A stretch of DNA of 64,000 bases from contig LSLI01000002.1 of assembly GCA_001577345.1 (NCBI GenBank), positions 30,864 through 94,863 of the forward strand. The letters are read 5' to 3'. This document shows, piece by piece, positions 27,300 to 36,749 of the stretch. A program made the translations under genes and the position numbers. Position 1 is the stretch's first letter, and every line of letters begins with the position of its first letter. The notes beneath the pieces are model-generated. The model was not told the origin of the DNA. It saw nothing but the letters and a program-made list of their open reading frames with translations, and did not search any database. Origin of the DNA: Candidatus Gallionella acididurans. Its GTDB lineage: Bacteria; Pseudomonadota; Gammaproteobacteria; Burkholderiales; Gallionellaceae.

Positions 27300-28005
27300 C
27301 GTCCACCTGATCCTGGCTGGTCACGACATCGGTACGTCCCTGCGCGTCAATGACAGGGCCGTTCAACAAGCCGGTTTGCAGATCGGCCTTGACGGACGGC
27401 GCGGCGTTCTCCACCAGCAGCGTCAACAGCTGCTGCTCCATCACTTGCGTCAGCGTGATGATCTTCTTGATGACCTGCCCGGTCAGGTCCTGAAAGTCCT
27501 GCGCCATCATGATTTCCGTCAGATAGGCATTGGTCACCCTGGTCTGCTTGGGCACGTCATACAAGAACGCATGTGTCTGCGTCACCAGTGTTTTGAACTT
27601 CTCCACATTGAGTTTTCTCTCGAACAACAATTCCCACTGTTTGGACAGGCGCTGCGCTTCGACTTCCATTTTTTCTAGCACCGGTTGCGCCGCTTCGGTG
27701 GCATTCAGCACTCGCTCGGCGGCCTTTTGCGTCAAAGTCGCCACATAGTTCAAACGGTCGCGCGCATCGGGGATGTTGGAGGTGGCCTTTTCGATCTCCT
27801 TGTTCAGTCCTAACTCGCGCAACGCTTCATGCAACGTTCTCGCCATGTGTCCGATATGATTGATCACTTTGCCGGGGTCAACGTCGCCCGTACTGGCCGC
27901 AGGGGTAGCGGGGACACTAGTTTCCCCGGCATTATTCGCGGCAATGATGCTGTCGAACAGGGCTTCCAGGTCTTCATTGTCTTGTGATGCGAGTTGTGTA
28001 GACAT
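27274..28005 (-). CDS. cheZ: CheY-phosphate phosphatase CheZ
   Basis: 243 residues from the ATG at 28005, 8 nt after the cheY stop; a GTG at 28017 overlapping that stop is an alternative. The centre is a long helical hairpin with 'MMAQDFQDLTGQVIKKI', which holds the catalytic Gln of CheZ. The C-terminus 'QDQVDDLLESLGF' is the CheY-binding amphipathic tail. The first ~50 residues are acidic and Pro/Ala/Thr-rich. CheZ ends the CheY-P signal. Confidence 0.94.
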   Translation of the reverse strand: MSTQLASQDNEDLEALFDSIIAANNAGETSVPATPAASTGDVDPGKVINHIGHMARTLHEALRELGLNKEIEKATSNIPDARDRLNYVATLTQKAAERVLNATEAAQPVLEKMEVEAQRLSKQWELLFERKLNVEKFKTLVTQTHAFLYDVPKQTRVTNAYLTEIMMAQDFQDLTGQVIKKIITLTQVMEQQLLTLLVENAAPSVKADLQTGLLNGPVIDAQGRTDVVTSQDQVDDLLESLGF

Positions 28006-28013
28006 GGCAGTTC

Positions 28014-28403
28014 TCACTTATTCATGTTTTGAAAGATTTTCTTCAGCTTCTCATCCAGCGTTGCGGCGGTGAACGGTTTAACCACATAGCCGGAAGCCCC
28101 TGCCTGTGCTGCCATAATGATGTTTTCCTTTTTCGCCTCTGCCGTCACCATCAATAACGGCAAATGTTTTAGCTTGGCATCGGCGCGGATGTTTTGCAGC
28201 AATTCGATGCCCGTCATGTTGGGCATGTTCCAGTCTGACACCACGAAATCAAAGGTGTCGGCTCTCAACTTGGCCAATGCTTCCACACCATCCTCTGCTT
28301 CCTGAACATTGGCAAAGCCCAACTCTTTAAGCAGATTGCGCACAATGCGGCGCATCGTCGAAAAATCATCCACCACCAGAAATCTTGTATTTTCTATACC
28401 CAT
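28014..28403 (-). CDS. cheY: Chemotaxis response regulator CheY
   Basis: 129 residues from the ATG at 28403, with AAGGAG 7 nt upstream; 30 further open codons upstream are not conserved. Asp57 in '[12 protein letters not shown]' is the phosphorylation site, with acidic pair 'VVDD' at 10-13, a Thr in 'LMVTAEA' and Lys in 'GYVVKPF'. Phospho-CheY binds the flagellar switch (FliM). It precedes cheZ by 10 nt, which couples signal and phosphatase. Confidence 0.97.
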   Translation of the reverse strand: MGIENTRFLVVDDFSTMRRIVRNLLKELGFANVQEAEDGVEALAKLRADTFDFVVSDWNMPNMTGIELLQNIRADAKLKHLPLLMVTAEAKKENIIMAAQAGASGYVVKPFTAATLDEKLKKIFQNMNK

Positions 28404-28511
28404 GGCACTCTCCTTAAACCCCTCCAGACCTCCCCTTGTCAGGAGAGGATATTCCTTGCATTCTCTCCATCTCACCGTTTCATCCCCTGCCAAAGGAATG
28501 CCGGGATGGGG

Positions 28512-29459
28512 TTACGTAAGCAGCGGACGCAACGTAGACGACAACACGATCGAATCGAATTTCGGCACGTAATAATCCACGCCGACACGTCTGCCCATCG
28601 CCCGGTTCGCTTCCGAAGAAAGCGACGAATGCATCACCACCGGGATACCGTCGAAACGGTGATCCGACTTGATGTGCTGCGTCAGAACATAGCCGTCCAT
28701 TTCCGGCATCTCCGCATCCGTCAAGATCACCTGGATCTGGTCGCACAGATTCGCGCCCGCACTCTGCGCCGTATCCGCCATGGCACGGAGCCTGTCCCAG
28801 GCCTCGTGGCCATTGGTCGCCTGAATGTGCTTGACACCCATCTTGTCGAGCACCTCGGCAATCTTCCTGCGCGCGACCATCGAATCGTCGGCAAAGAAGA
28901 TGCACAGTTCGCGCTCGGACTCCACACGCTCGACGTTACCCACTACAGCTTCGCCAAACGCATTTGCCAGTATCTGCTCCACATCAAGGATCGAAATCAG
29001 CGTGCCATCCGGCAATTCGGTGATTGCTGTGATCAACGCGCCCTTGTCGGAAAGCATGCCGTCGGTGGCGCGCACCTTGTCCCAATCGACACGGATGATG
29101 CGGTCAACCCCATGCACCAGAAAACCCATGATGTGGTTATTGAATTCCGCCACCATCATGGTCTGATGTTTTTCAACCGGGGATATCCCCATGAAATTCG
29201 CCAGGTTCAGCACCGGCATCACATGTCCGCGCAAGCTGACAATGCCATCGACACCGGCAGGCATGTTCGGTGTGCGGGTGATTTTCCCGGCCGTGCAGAC
29301 TTCCTTGATCTTGAACACGTTGATGCCGAATTTCTCCCCGCTGCCCAGACTGAACAGCAGTATCTCCATTTTGTTGGAGCCCGCCAGATTGGTACGCGCA
29401 TCGATCTGATCCAACATTCCATCCTGGTCAATGCCCAATCCATCATCCGAGTAACTCAT
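28512..29459 (-). CDS. cheV: Chemotaxis coupling protein CheV (first of two)
   Basis: 315 residues: a CheW-like domain (about 25-170; 'EILLFSLGSGEKFGINVFKI', 'VSLRGHVMPVLNLANFM') and a receiver domain (about 185-310; 'CIFFADDSMVARRKI', 'VILTDAEMPEMDGYVL' with the Asp). CheV links receptors to CheA and can be phosphorylated. The neighbouring gene at 29546 is a close paralogue. No cheW is in the window, so the CheV pair may carry the coupling here or CheW may lie elsewhere. Confidence 0.93.
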   Translation of the reverse strand: MSYSDDGLGIDQDGMLDQIDARTNLAGSNKMEILLFSLGSGEKFGINVFKIKEVCTAGKITRTPNMPAGVDGIVSLRGHVMPVLNLANFMGISPVEKHQTMMVAEFNNHIMGFLVHGVDRIIRVDWDKVRATDGMLSDKGALITAITELPDGTLISILDVEQILANAFGEAVVGNVERVESERELCIFFADDSMVARRKIAEVLDKMGVKHIQATNGHEAWDRLRAMADTAQSAGANLCDQIQVILTDAEMPEMDGYVLTQHIKSDHRFDGIPVVMHSSLSSEANRAMGRRVGVDYYVPKFDSIVLSSTLRPLLT

Positions 29460-29545
29460 GTTTTTCTCCTAATTCCGTTGCAAGTCGTTAGTCGCCGTGG
29501 GATTTAATTTACGACTCATGACTAACGTCTGCACTTAACTGTCTG

Positions 29546-30490
29546 TTACCCCAACAGCCGCGCCAAAATCTGCGCCAATTTTTGCGGCTCGAACTTGGGC
29601 ACATATTCATCCACGCCGACTGTCTTGCCCAGTTGCTGATTGGACGAGCTGGAAAGTGACGAATGCATCAACACCGGGATGCCGGCGAAACGCTTGTCCG
29701 ACTTGATCTTGCGCGTCAGCATATAACCGTCCATCTCGGGCATTTCCACATCGGTGAGAATCACCTGAAACATTTCTTTCAGCGGCGTGTGCGTCGCATC
29801 CGCGTAGTCGGCCATCTTGGCCAGTTCGACCCAGGCCTGCCTGCCGTTGATCGCCGAAATGTGTTTGACCTGCATCGCATCCAGTGTCCGTGTGATCTGG
29901 TTGCGCGCCACCGAGGAATCATCGGCGAAGAAAACCGTCCTGTCCTTGCCCAGCGGTTTCACATTGTTGATGATCAACTCATCGCTATCGAAACAGGTGG
30001 TCTCGGACAATACTTTTTCCACGTCTATCATCATCACCAGTCGCTGGTCATGCAATTCCGTGACCGCCGTCACCAGGCCGCCCATCTCCGCAACCAGCAT
30101 TGCGGGAGGCACGCGCATCGACGCCCAGTCCAGACGAAGGATGTTATCGACCGCCCTGACCAGGAATCCCTGTGTGTGGCCGTTGTATTCGGTCACGATC
30201 ATGATCTCAGGCTTGCAATCGGTCTCGATGCGTATGTATTTGGCCAAATCTATCACCGGCACCAGCGCGCCGCGCAAGCTCACCATCCCTTCCACCGAAG
30301 CCGGCATTTCCGGAGCGCGCGTAATCGCCGGGATGCGCATCACCTCGCGCACCTTGAACACGTTGATGCCGAAGGTCTCCTCGCGGCCGGTGCGGTTGTC
30401 CTTGCCCAGCGAAAACATCAGGATCTCGAGCTTGTTGGTTCCCGCCAGCTTGGTGCGGGCATCGATGTTCTTTAACAGGTCAGACATCAA
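29546..30490 (-). CDS. cheV: Chemotaxis coupling protein CheV (second of two)
   Basis: 314 residues with the same CheW-like plus receiver layout as its neighbour: 'FGINVFKVREVMRIPAITR', 'VSLRGALVPVIDLAKYI', then 'TVFFADDSSVARNQI' and 'VILTDVEMPEMDGYML'. Differences are concentrated in the linker (a 'KDNRTGREETF' insert near residue 30) and the 165-180 hinge. It is upstream of the first CheV by 86 bp. Tandem paralogues suggest a local duplication with time to diverge. Confidence 0.93.
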   Translation of the reverse strand: MMSDLLKNIDARTKLAGTNKLEILMFSLGKDNRTGREETFGINVFKVREVMRIPAITRAPEMPASVEGMVSLRGALVPVIDLAKYIRIETDCKPEIMIVTEYNGHTQGFLVRAVDNILRLDWASMRVPPAMLVAEMGGLVTAVTELHDQRLVMMIDVEKVLSETTCFDSDELIINNVKPLGKDRTVFFADDSSVARNQITRTLDAMQVKHISAINGRQAWVELAKMADYADATHTPLKEMFQVILTDVEMPEMDGYMLTRKIKSDKRFAGIPVLMHSSLSSSSNQQLGKTVGVDEYVPKFEPQKLAQILARLLG

Positions 30491-30582
30491 TTTCTCCTTT
30501 TATGGGTAGTGGTGAGCAACAAGTGGGAATACTGCACTTCCCGCTCAGGCACATCGTGCCAACTCGCTGACCACACTTCCCT

Positions 30583-32206
30583 TTACACCTTGAATCGACT
30601 TACTGCCGACTGCAATTCTTTCGCCAATTGCTCCAGACGCACGATGTCCTGGGTATTGGATTCCACCGCCGCATGGTTCTCTTCCGACATCTGCGCGATT
30701 TTCTCGACGTTGCGCGCGATCTCGGTGCTGGCGATACTTTGCTCGCCCACCGACGAGGCGATGTCGTTCACCCCCTTGCTGGATTGCGCGACCGCCTCGC
30801 CCGCTTCGGTCAGCACCGCGGCAACACGCCCAACCTGTTGTTGCGTCGTTTGCAGCGAGCGCAATCCGGCTTGCACCACCGCATCGACTTCGCCGGACTT
30901 ATGGTTCAACGAGCTGGTCACCTTGTCGATCTCGCTGGCCGACCTTGCGGATTTTTCCGCCAGCTTGCGCACCTCGTCCGCCACCACCGCGAAGCCGCGC
31001 CCCTGCTCGCCGGCACGCGCCGCCTCGATCGCCGCATTCAGCGCCAGCAGGTTGGTCTGGTCGGCGATGTCCTTGACCTGCTGGGTCATGCCAGTGATCG
31101 CGCGGGTGCTGTCGACGAACTCCTTGACCGATCCGGCGATCTGGTTGACGGCCTGTTCCACATGGCCGATCTCGGCGATCATCGCCGTTACATTCTGATT
31201 GCCTTCTACGGTTTGCTGCAGACTCTGCTCGGATAATTTGCGCACATCAAGCTGTATTCGCCGCCACCGAACTGATGCTGACCGTTATCTGCTCCACAGC
31301 GGCTGCGGTGGAAGCCGCCGCCTCGCTTTGCGCCTGCGAACCTTGCGCGATCTGCAACGATGAGGCCGACAATTGCGCCGCCGTGCTTGACACGGTATCG
31401 GCATTCGCCAACACCTTCCGGATAATATTGGCGAAGCCTTCGATCAGCCCGTTGAACGCGGTCGCCGACTGGCCGATCTCATCCTGGCTATACACCCTGG
31501 CGCGAGCACTTAGATCGCCATCCGCCGACATCTTAACCATCGCGCCGCGCAGCTCGGTTACAGAACGATTGATACCACGGATGATCGATAATCCCAGCAG
31601 CACTGACAGTAGTGCTCCGCAACCTATCATGGCTATCAGTACACCACGGAAAGTGTGGTAAGAAGCCGCAGAGTCATCAAAGGTTTTTTTGCTATCCTTG
31701 AACTCTGCTTCAAGCAATGCGCTGATTGCTGCACTCAATCCCTCATACAAGGGACGAACATCCCGGACGATTATTTTTTTCAGTTGCGCCATGTCGCCGC
31801 TCTTTATCGCCGAGATAGCAGGTGCGACCGCCTCTTCACGGTATTTTTTTCTCGCAGCGACCACCTTGTTGGTCAACTCCACCTGCTCCGGATTAGCGTG
31901 CGTGGCCATAAAGACATCCCAGTCTTTTCCTATTTCGTCAATATCGCCCTCAATATCAGCCAGCTTCTTGTCCGCAGCTTCCGGGGTGACATAGGCACCT
32001 GCAAGATCTGTGCGTATCTTCATGTTAAGCGTATCGACTCGGTGGATTGCATCCACGCCAATCAAGTGATCCTTGTACAAGGATTCCATCTTGCTATTGG
32101 CATCCGCCAACATGTAAATACCCATGCCACCTGCCAGAAGCAACATCGCCAGCAGCATGGTTAGTAATGCCGTCAATCTGGTGCCGATTTTTATATCATT
32201 TAACAT
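30583..32206 (-). pseudogene. Methyl-accepting chemotaxis protein broken by a one-base frameshift
   Basis: Two adjacent frames make one receptor. The upstream part (32206 to 31247) has TM1, a ~150-residue 4HB sensor, TM2, HAMP and the start of the signalling rod, ending 'ISSVAANTA' then stop. The downstream part (from about 31248 to 30583) continues with '[15 protein letters not shown]' and the hairpin '[20 protein letters not shown]'. Dropping one T at the GCTT junction (31249-31252) restores '[13 protein letters not shown]' and a 540-residue protein, the same length as the receptor at 22523. ATG 32206 is the better start than the codon at 32254. Either a true pseudogene or a sequence error. 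Confidence 0.85.
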
Positions 32207-32287
32207 TGCCGCCCCCACAAAAATTTGAACTCTGAACCTTAACCCTACCCCCATTCAACATTAGGGATACCACCCACCTCTCACTCA

Positions 32288-33913
32288 CTAAACCTTGAAC
32301 CGCCCCACCGTTTTGGCCAGATCATCTGAAAGCTGCTCCATACTCTTCACCGCCAGTGCCGTGCGCGCGATTACCTCGTTGCTCTGGCTCGCCGTCTTGG
32401 CGATACGTTCCACGTTACCGGCGATCTGCTGACTGGCATCACGCTGTGTATTGATCGAACCGGCAATTTCTTCCAGTCCGCTATTCACCCCGCCCACCGA
32501 TGCATTGGATTCGATCAAAACGGCAGATACCTCGCGGATTCGTGTCTGGCTGCTTTGCAAGGCATTCATGCCGCGCTGCACGGTCTTTTCCACTTGCCCG
32601 GATTGTTCCCCGAGCGATTGGGTCACTTTATCGATCTGAGTGGCTGACATGGCGGATTTTTCCGCCAGCTTGCGCACTTCATCCGCCACCACCGCGAAAC
32701 CTCGTCCCTGCTCGCCGGCCCGCGCCGCTTCAATCGCGGCATTCAAGGCCAGCAGATTGGTCTGTTCGGCGATGTCGCGCACTTGCTGGGTCATGCTGGT
32801 GATGTTCTGGGTGTTGCGCACGAAATCACTGACCGAGGCTGCAATCTCGTTCACCGCACGCTCGACGCTCTCGAGTTCCTGCATCATCTCTGTCAGGCTT
32901 TCTTGTCCCTTATTGGCGCATGCCAGGCTTTGGTTGGATAAATTTCTCACCTGATCAGCCTCTTCGGCCACTTTGGCGAAACGGGAACTGACCTGCTCCA
33001 CCGACCTGGCGGCAGTATCGGCAGCTACGCTCTGTTGTTGTGCGCTTTGCGACATTTCTGTGACGTCCTGTGATAGCGCATGGGCTGCACCCTCCACCTG
33101 GCTGGCATGTCCTTCCACTTGGCTGACGATAGTCTGGAAGCTGTTGACCAGATCGTTGAACGCTTCGGATGTCTTGCCGATCTCGTCCTGGCTGCGCACC
33201 GCCACTCGTTTGGACAGGTCGCCATCGACTTGCATCGCCTGCATCACTTCTTGCAATTCCCGCGTCGGGCGAATGATCCGATTGATCAACCAGCCGATCA
33301 GGAAATACAAAATGACTTGCACTGCCAACTGCACGCCCCACAACACCACGTTGGTTTTATGCAGCAAGGCGTATTCATCCGACAAGTCGAGCGTAATACT
33401 TCCCGCGCCGTTGGACGACCCCACCTCCACGTTGTGACATTGCAGACAATTGGTGCCGCGGAAGTTCGTGCTCTCGATGAAGGGAACCACCACGCGCAAT
33501 GCGTCCTTGCCGTCGCGCTGCAGCAGTGCACTCTGTATTTGTTTGGTTTTGATCGCATCACGGTCCATGTCGTCGACCGCTTGTTCCGACGGCAATCCCG
33601 GGCCGAACTGATCCTGCACCTGCTTGGCGCGAATGACGCGCAACTCCAGTACCTTGTCGGATGCCGCCATTTTCCTGACCGCCAGGGCGCGCAGATCGGG
33701 ATCGCTGATAATGCCTCCCACCATCATCATATTGAGTCCGTTGAGCAAGCCATCGGCAGAAACCACGGCTTTTTGCTTCGCTTCGTCGATTACATGACTT
33801 TCGAATTTGTCGAGAGCCACACGTTGCAGGCATATCATCACCACCAGCAACAGCAACTGGATCGGAACCTGCAACTTGTTTTTCAGGGAAAGCCTGTTCC
33901 ACCAGTTATTCAT
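32288..33913 (-). CDS. Chemoreceptor with periplasmic c-type heme motif
   Basis: 541 residues. TM1 at about 14-30, a ~155-residue periplasmic domain, TM2 at about 188-211, HAMP, and a full signalling rod ('[20 protein letters not shown]', '[19 protein letters not shown]'). The sensor contains Cys156-Leu-Gln-Cys159-His160, a CxxCH heme c attachment motif, just after 'ESTNFRGTN'. This resembles known heme-PAS (Tll0287-like) receptors and suggests sensing of redox state or a small gas. It has its own sigma-28 promoter, and a terminator separates it from motB. Confidence 0.92.
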   Translation of the reverse strand: MNNWWNRLSLKNKLQVPIQLLLLVVMICLQRVALDKFESHVIDEAKQKAVVSADGLLNGLNMMMVGGIISDPDLRALAVRKMAASDKVLELRVIRAKQVQDQFGPGLPSEQAVDDMDRDAIKTKQIQSALLQRDGKDALRVVVPFIESTNFRGTNCLQCHNVEVGSSNGAGSITLDLSDEYALLHKTNVVLWGVQLAVQVILYFLIGWLINRIIRPTRELQEVMQAMQVDGDLSKRVAVRSQDEIGKTSEAFNDLVNSFQTIVSQVEGHASQVEGAAHALSQDVTEMSQSAQQQSVAADTAARSVEQVSSRFAKVAEEADQVRNLSNQSLACANKGQESLTEMMQELESVERAVNEIAASVSDFVRNTQNITSMTQQVRDIAEQTNLLALNAAIEAARAGEQGRGFAVVADEVRKLAEKSAMSATQIDKVTQSLGEQSGQVEKTVQRGMNALQSSQTRIREVSAVLIESNASVGGVNSGLEEIAGSINTQRDASQQIAGNVERIAKTASQSNEVIARTALAVKSMEQLSDDLAKTVGRFKV

Positions 33914-33968
33914 TTTTCAGCTACCTTGAGTGTTTTGTTAGTTGGGCGAAACAACAGTACGTGTCACT

Positions 33969-33995
33969 CTAACGGCAACAAATCGATTTTCTTTA
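33969..33995 (-). promoter_or_regulatory. Candidate sigma-28 promoter of the heme chemoreceptor gene
   Basis: On the minus strand TAAAGAAA, 11 nt, GCCGTTAG: weaker in both halves than the other sites but with the exact spacer. It sits 56 nt before the start codon and just after the motAB terminator. Confidence 0.6.
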
Positions 33996-34005
33996 GGGGA
34001 ACAGG

Positions 34006-34031
34006 GAATAAAAAGCCCGCCAATTTGCGGG
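34006..34031 (-). terminator. Rho-independent terminator after motAB
   Basis: On the minus strand a CCCGC/GCGGG stem with a 6-nt loop is followed by CTTTTTATT. It lies 33 nt past the motB stop and just upstream of the next promoter. Confidence 0.65.
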
Positions 34032-34063
34032 ATTGGAATTCACCACTGCTTGTTAATGGTGAT

Positions 34064-35092
34064 TTATTGAGGTGCGGGAGCGGTTGCGGTCGGAGCCACG
34101 GGACCGGCCACTCCGGGTACGACTGGAGCAACGGGTGGGGCAGGCAATGCGCCTATGCCTTCCTTGATCGCGTCTTTCATCTCTGCGCCATCACCTTCGG
34201 CATCGATACCGACCGTACCCCCGTCATGGCTGGCCGCCTCTTCCGCCTTCCTGTTCATCACGATCAGGCTGATGCGCCGATTGACCGGACTCAGTGGATC
34301 GTCCTTGTTGAACAGCACAGCAGACGACAATCCCACCACGCGCACGATCTTCTCTTCTGCCATGCCACCCAATATCAATTCCCGGCGCGACGCGTTGGCA
34401 CGGTCTGCCGACAATTCCCAATTGCTGTATCCCTTGCTGCCGCCGCCATAGGCAGCCGCATCGGTATGCCCGGAAAGACTTACCTTGTTGGGTACGTCAT
34501 TCAGCATTTTGCCAAGCTCATGCAGAATTTCCTTGGTATAGGGCTCGAGTTTGGCTCGCCCGCTCTGGAACATCGGACGGTTCTGCTCGTCGACGATCTG
34601 GATGCGCAGCCCCTCGGTGGTAATGTCTAGCAATATCTGATTCTTGAATTTCAGCAAATTGAGATTGTTTTCGATCGCTTTCTCGATGTTGGCCTTCAGC
34701 TCCCTGAGTTTTTCTATTTCCTTCTCGCGTTCTTTCCGCAGAAATTCTTGTTGAGCCGCCTTCAGGTTGACGATTTTTTTTTCTGTGGGCAGTTCGCCTT
34801 GCTTCACCTGACCTTCGCTGCGAGTGAGGTCTTGCCCGCCACCCTTGAGAATGCTTGAACTGTCGCCACTGCCGGAGCCGCCGGTCAAGGCAACCTTAAG
34901 CGGGGTCTTGAAGTATTCCGAAATACCTTTCAGGTCGCCTTTGGTCGTCGAACCCAGCAGCCACATCAACAGAAAAAACGCCATCATCGCCGTGACGAAG
35001 TCGGCATAAGCGATCTTCCACGCGCCGCCATGATGGCCGCCCACCACCTTCTTGATGCGTTTAATGACGATGGGTTTTTTGTTGTCAGTCAT
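34064..35092 (-). CDS. motB: Flagellar motor stator protein MotB
   Basis: 342 residues. N-terminal membrane helix 'WKIAYADFVTAMMAFFLLMW' with ion-binding Asp31, a long charged linker (~100-150, Lys/Glu-rich and probably coiled coil), and an OmpA-like domain ('KVSLSGHTDAAAYG', 'NWELSADRANASRREL', 'NRRISLIVMN'). The last ~35 residues are a Pro/Ala/Val tail not found in short MotB forms. It pairs with MotA 75 nt upstream. With motCD at 12890-14391 this gives two complete stator sets. Confidence 0.95.
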   Translation of the reverse strand: MTDNKKPIVIKRIKKVVGGHHGGAWKIAYADFVTAMMAFFLLMWLLGSTTKGDLKGISEYFKTPLKVALTGGSGSGDSSSILKGGGQDLTRSEGQVKQGELPTEKKIVNLKAAQQEFLRKEREKEIEKLRELKANIEKAIENNLNLLKFKNQILLDITTEGLRIQIVDEQNRPMFQSGRAKLEPYTKEILHELGKMLNDVPNKVSLSGHTDAAAYGGGSKGYSNWELSADRANASRRELILGGMAEEKIVRVVGLSSAVLFNKDDPLSPVNRRISLIVMNRKAEEAASHDGGTVGIDAEGDGAEMKDAIKEGIGALPAPPVAPVVPGVAGPVAPTATAPAPQ

Positions 35093-35167
35093 GATCAGTG
35101 TTCAGGAGCGGGAATTGCGGATTAAGGATTGAGTAACAACGAAGCAATGCACGAACCCGTTCCCGGC

Positions 35168-36022
35168 TTAGCGTTTTTGTTTGACATGCTCTTCAAGCTC
35201 GAGGAATCCCGGGCGTTCCGCCGAGTTCAGTACCTTGCGTCCGAACTCGACGGCCATTGCCGGCGCATAGCCATTGAGATTCGCCAGCAGGGTGACCTTG
35301 ATGGTTTGAAGCATTTTTGTCCCTTCCTCGGCTTTCTGTTCCAGCAGCGCGGCCAGCGGGCCGACGAAACCGTAGGCCAGCAAGATACCCAAGAAGGTTC
35401 CCACCAGCGCGTGCGCGATCAGCATGCCCAATTCGGCCGGTGGAACACCCACTGATTCCATCGTGTGCACCACGCCCATCACCGCCGCGACGATACCGAA
35501 CGCCGGCATTCCGTCACCCAGCTTCGCAATCGCATGAGAGGAAATCATCGCCTCGTGATGATGCGTCTCGATTTCCACATCCATCAGGTTTTCGATTTCC
35601 ATCGCATTCAGGTTGCCGCTGACCATAATGCGCAAGTAATCGGTCATGAATTCGACCACGTGATGGTCAGCCAGTATCTTGGGGTATTTGGCGAAGATCG
35701 GACTTTCCTCTGGCCTCTCGACATCAGCCTCGATGGACATCAGTCCTTCCTTGCGCACTTTGCCGAGAAATTCGTAGAGCAGCGCCATCAGCTCCATGTA
35801 GCTATTTTTGTTGTATTTGGAACCCTTCAGCACCTTCGGCAAATCTTTTAGGGTAGCTTTTATGGACTTCATGTTATTCCCGACGAAGAACGCGCCACCC
35901 GCGCCGCCACCTATCATCAGCAATTCGACCGGCTGAAACAGGGCTCCCAAATGACCGCCAGCCAGCGCGAAGCCTCCGAATATCGAGGCTGTTACCACCA
36001 CATAACCGACGATTACTAACAT
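35168..36022 (-). CDS. motA: Flagellar motor stator protein MotA
   Basis: 284 residues from the ATG at 36022, which has GAGGGAG about 7 nt upstream and begins 'MLVIVGYVVVTASIFGGFAL', the normal MotA start; 15 more open codons upstream are not needed. Four membrane segments, a large cytoplasmic loop, and 'DGMPAFGIVAAVMGVVHTM' with the channel Pro, plus 'ALVGTFLGILLAYGFVGPLA'. Forms the ion channel with MotB. It has a sigma-28 promoter 115 nt upstream. Confidence 0.95.
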   Translation of the reverse strand: MLVIVGYVVVTASIFGGFALAGGHLGALFQPVELLMIGGGAGGAFFVGNNMKSIKATLKDLPKVLKGSKYNKNSYMELMALLYEFLGKVRKEGLMSIEADVERPEESPIFAKYPKILADHHVVEFMTDYLRIMVSGNLNAMEIENLMDVEIETHHHEAMISSHAIAKLGDGMPAFGIVAAVMGVVHTMESVGVPPAELGMLIAHALVGTFLGILLAYGFVGPLAALLEQKAEEGTKMLQTIKVTLLANLNGYAPAMAVEFGRKVLNSAERPGFLELEEHVKQKR

Positions 36023-36136
36023 GCTCGAGCTCCCTCGTTTATTCTTCCTGCCCGAATTCCAGGACACCCGCCCCGTTATCCATATTGTGTGAACGCTGGC
36101 TTGATAAGCTTTGCACGAGACTTGCCCACTGTGTGT

Positions 36137-36163
36137 ATAACGGCAAAATTAGCCGACACTTTA
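36137..36163 (-). promoter_or_regulatory. Sigma-28 promoter of motAB
   Basis: On the minus strand TAAAGTGT, 11 nt, GCCGTTAT: 13 of 16 consensus positions, exact spacer. It lies between flhC and motA and would make motAB late-class. Confidence 0.75.
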
Positions 36164-36195
36164 GAAGTCCCGGATAATTTCCTGACAATTGTGCC

Positions 36196-36738
36196 TTATG
36201 CGACTTTCGCCACCAATTTTACCGCTCTGGTTTTTCCGGCACGTGCAGGTGGATGGCAAATACCGCACACATAGTGAACGTTCAAATCGTTCACATGGCT
36301 GACGAAACGCCCGCCACAGATCTCGCACGGGATAAGCTGCAGCATGCCGGCATTAAAGAAGCGCAGCAAAGACCACGCGCGCGTGATGCTCAACACCGGT
36401 TCGCCGCCATCGATACCCTGAATTTGATCCAGGTACAAATGATAGGCCGTGATCAATGACTCCACGCCACTGATGCCGGCATGTTTCACCATGAACTGAT
36501 AAATATCCATAAACAGTGAAGAATGAATGTTCGGCTGCCAGCTGATGAACCAGTCCGTGGAATACGGCAACATTCCTTTGGAGGGCGACTCACCCTTGAT
36601 TTCCTTGTAGAGCTTGAGCAGTCGTTCGCGGCTCAAGGCAGTCTCTTCCTGCAACAATTGCAAACGTGCGCCCAGCCTGATCAGATCAATTGCGATGCGA
36701 ACCTGTTGCGCCTCAGCCACCACACTTTTATAAGCCAT
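36196..36738 (-). CDS. flhC: Flagellar master transcription activator subunit FlhC
   Basis: 180 residues from ATG 36738, with AAGG 7-8 nt upstream and 11 nt after the flhD stop. The C-terminal region has the zinc-binding set 'CEICGGRF' and 'VCGICHPP' (four Cys). 'AIDLIRLGARLQLLQEETAL' is the conserved N-terminal part. FlhC with FlhD forms FlhD4C2, which turns on class II flagellar operons such as flgBCD and flhBA. The Lys/Ala-rich tail ends 'AVKLVAKVA'. Confidence 0.96.
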   Translation of the reverse strand: MAYKSVVAEAQQVRIAIDLIRLGARLQLLQEETALSRERLLKLYKEIKGESPSKGMLPYSTDWFISWQPNIHSSLFMDIYQFMVKHAGISGVESLITAYHLYLDQIQGIDGGEPVLSITRAWSLLRFFNAGMLQLIPCEICGGRFVSHVNDLNVHYVCGICHPPARAGKTRAVKLVAKVA

Positions 36739-36749
36739 TCCGGCCACCT

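Noticed and set aside
29470..29525. Inverted arms GTTAGTC/GACTAAC between the two cheV genes
   Set aside because: Long AT-rich loop and no U tract; not a terminator and no other sign of function.
31246..31254. Programmed +1 frameshift in the split chemoreceptor
   Set aside because: No CUU-UGA slip site or well-placed Shine-Dalgarno-like stimulator as in prfB; a single-base indel is simpler.
22880..33000. Near-identical DNA stretches in the chemoreceptor genes taken as repeats
   Set aside because: They encode the conserved signalling hairpin of three homologous receptors; not a repeat element. No CRISPR array was seen anywhere.
33080..34630. 516-codon plus-strand ORF over the heme receptor and motB
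   Set aside because: Crosses two confident minus-strand genes, a terminator and a promoter; His/Gln-rich composition is an antisense artefact.
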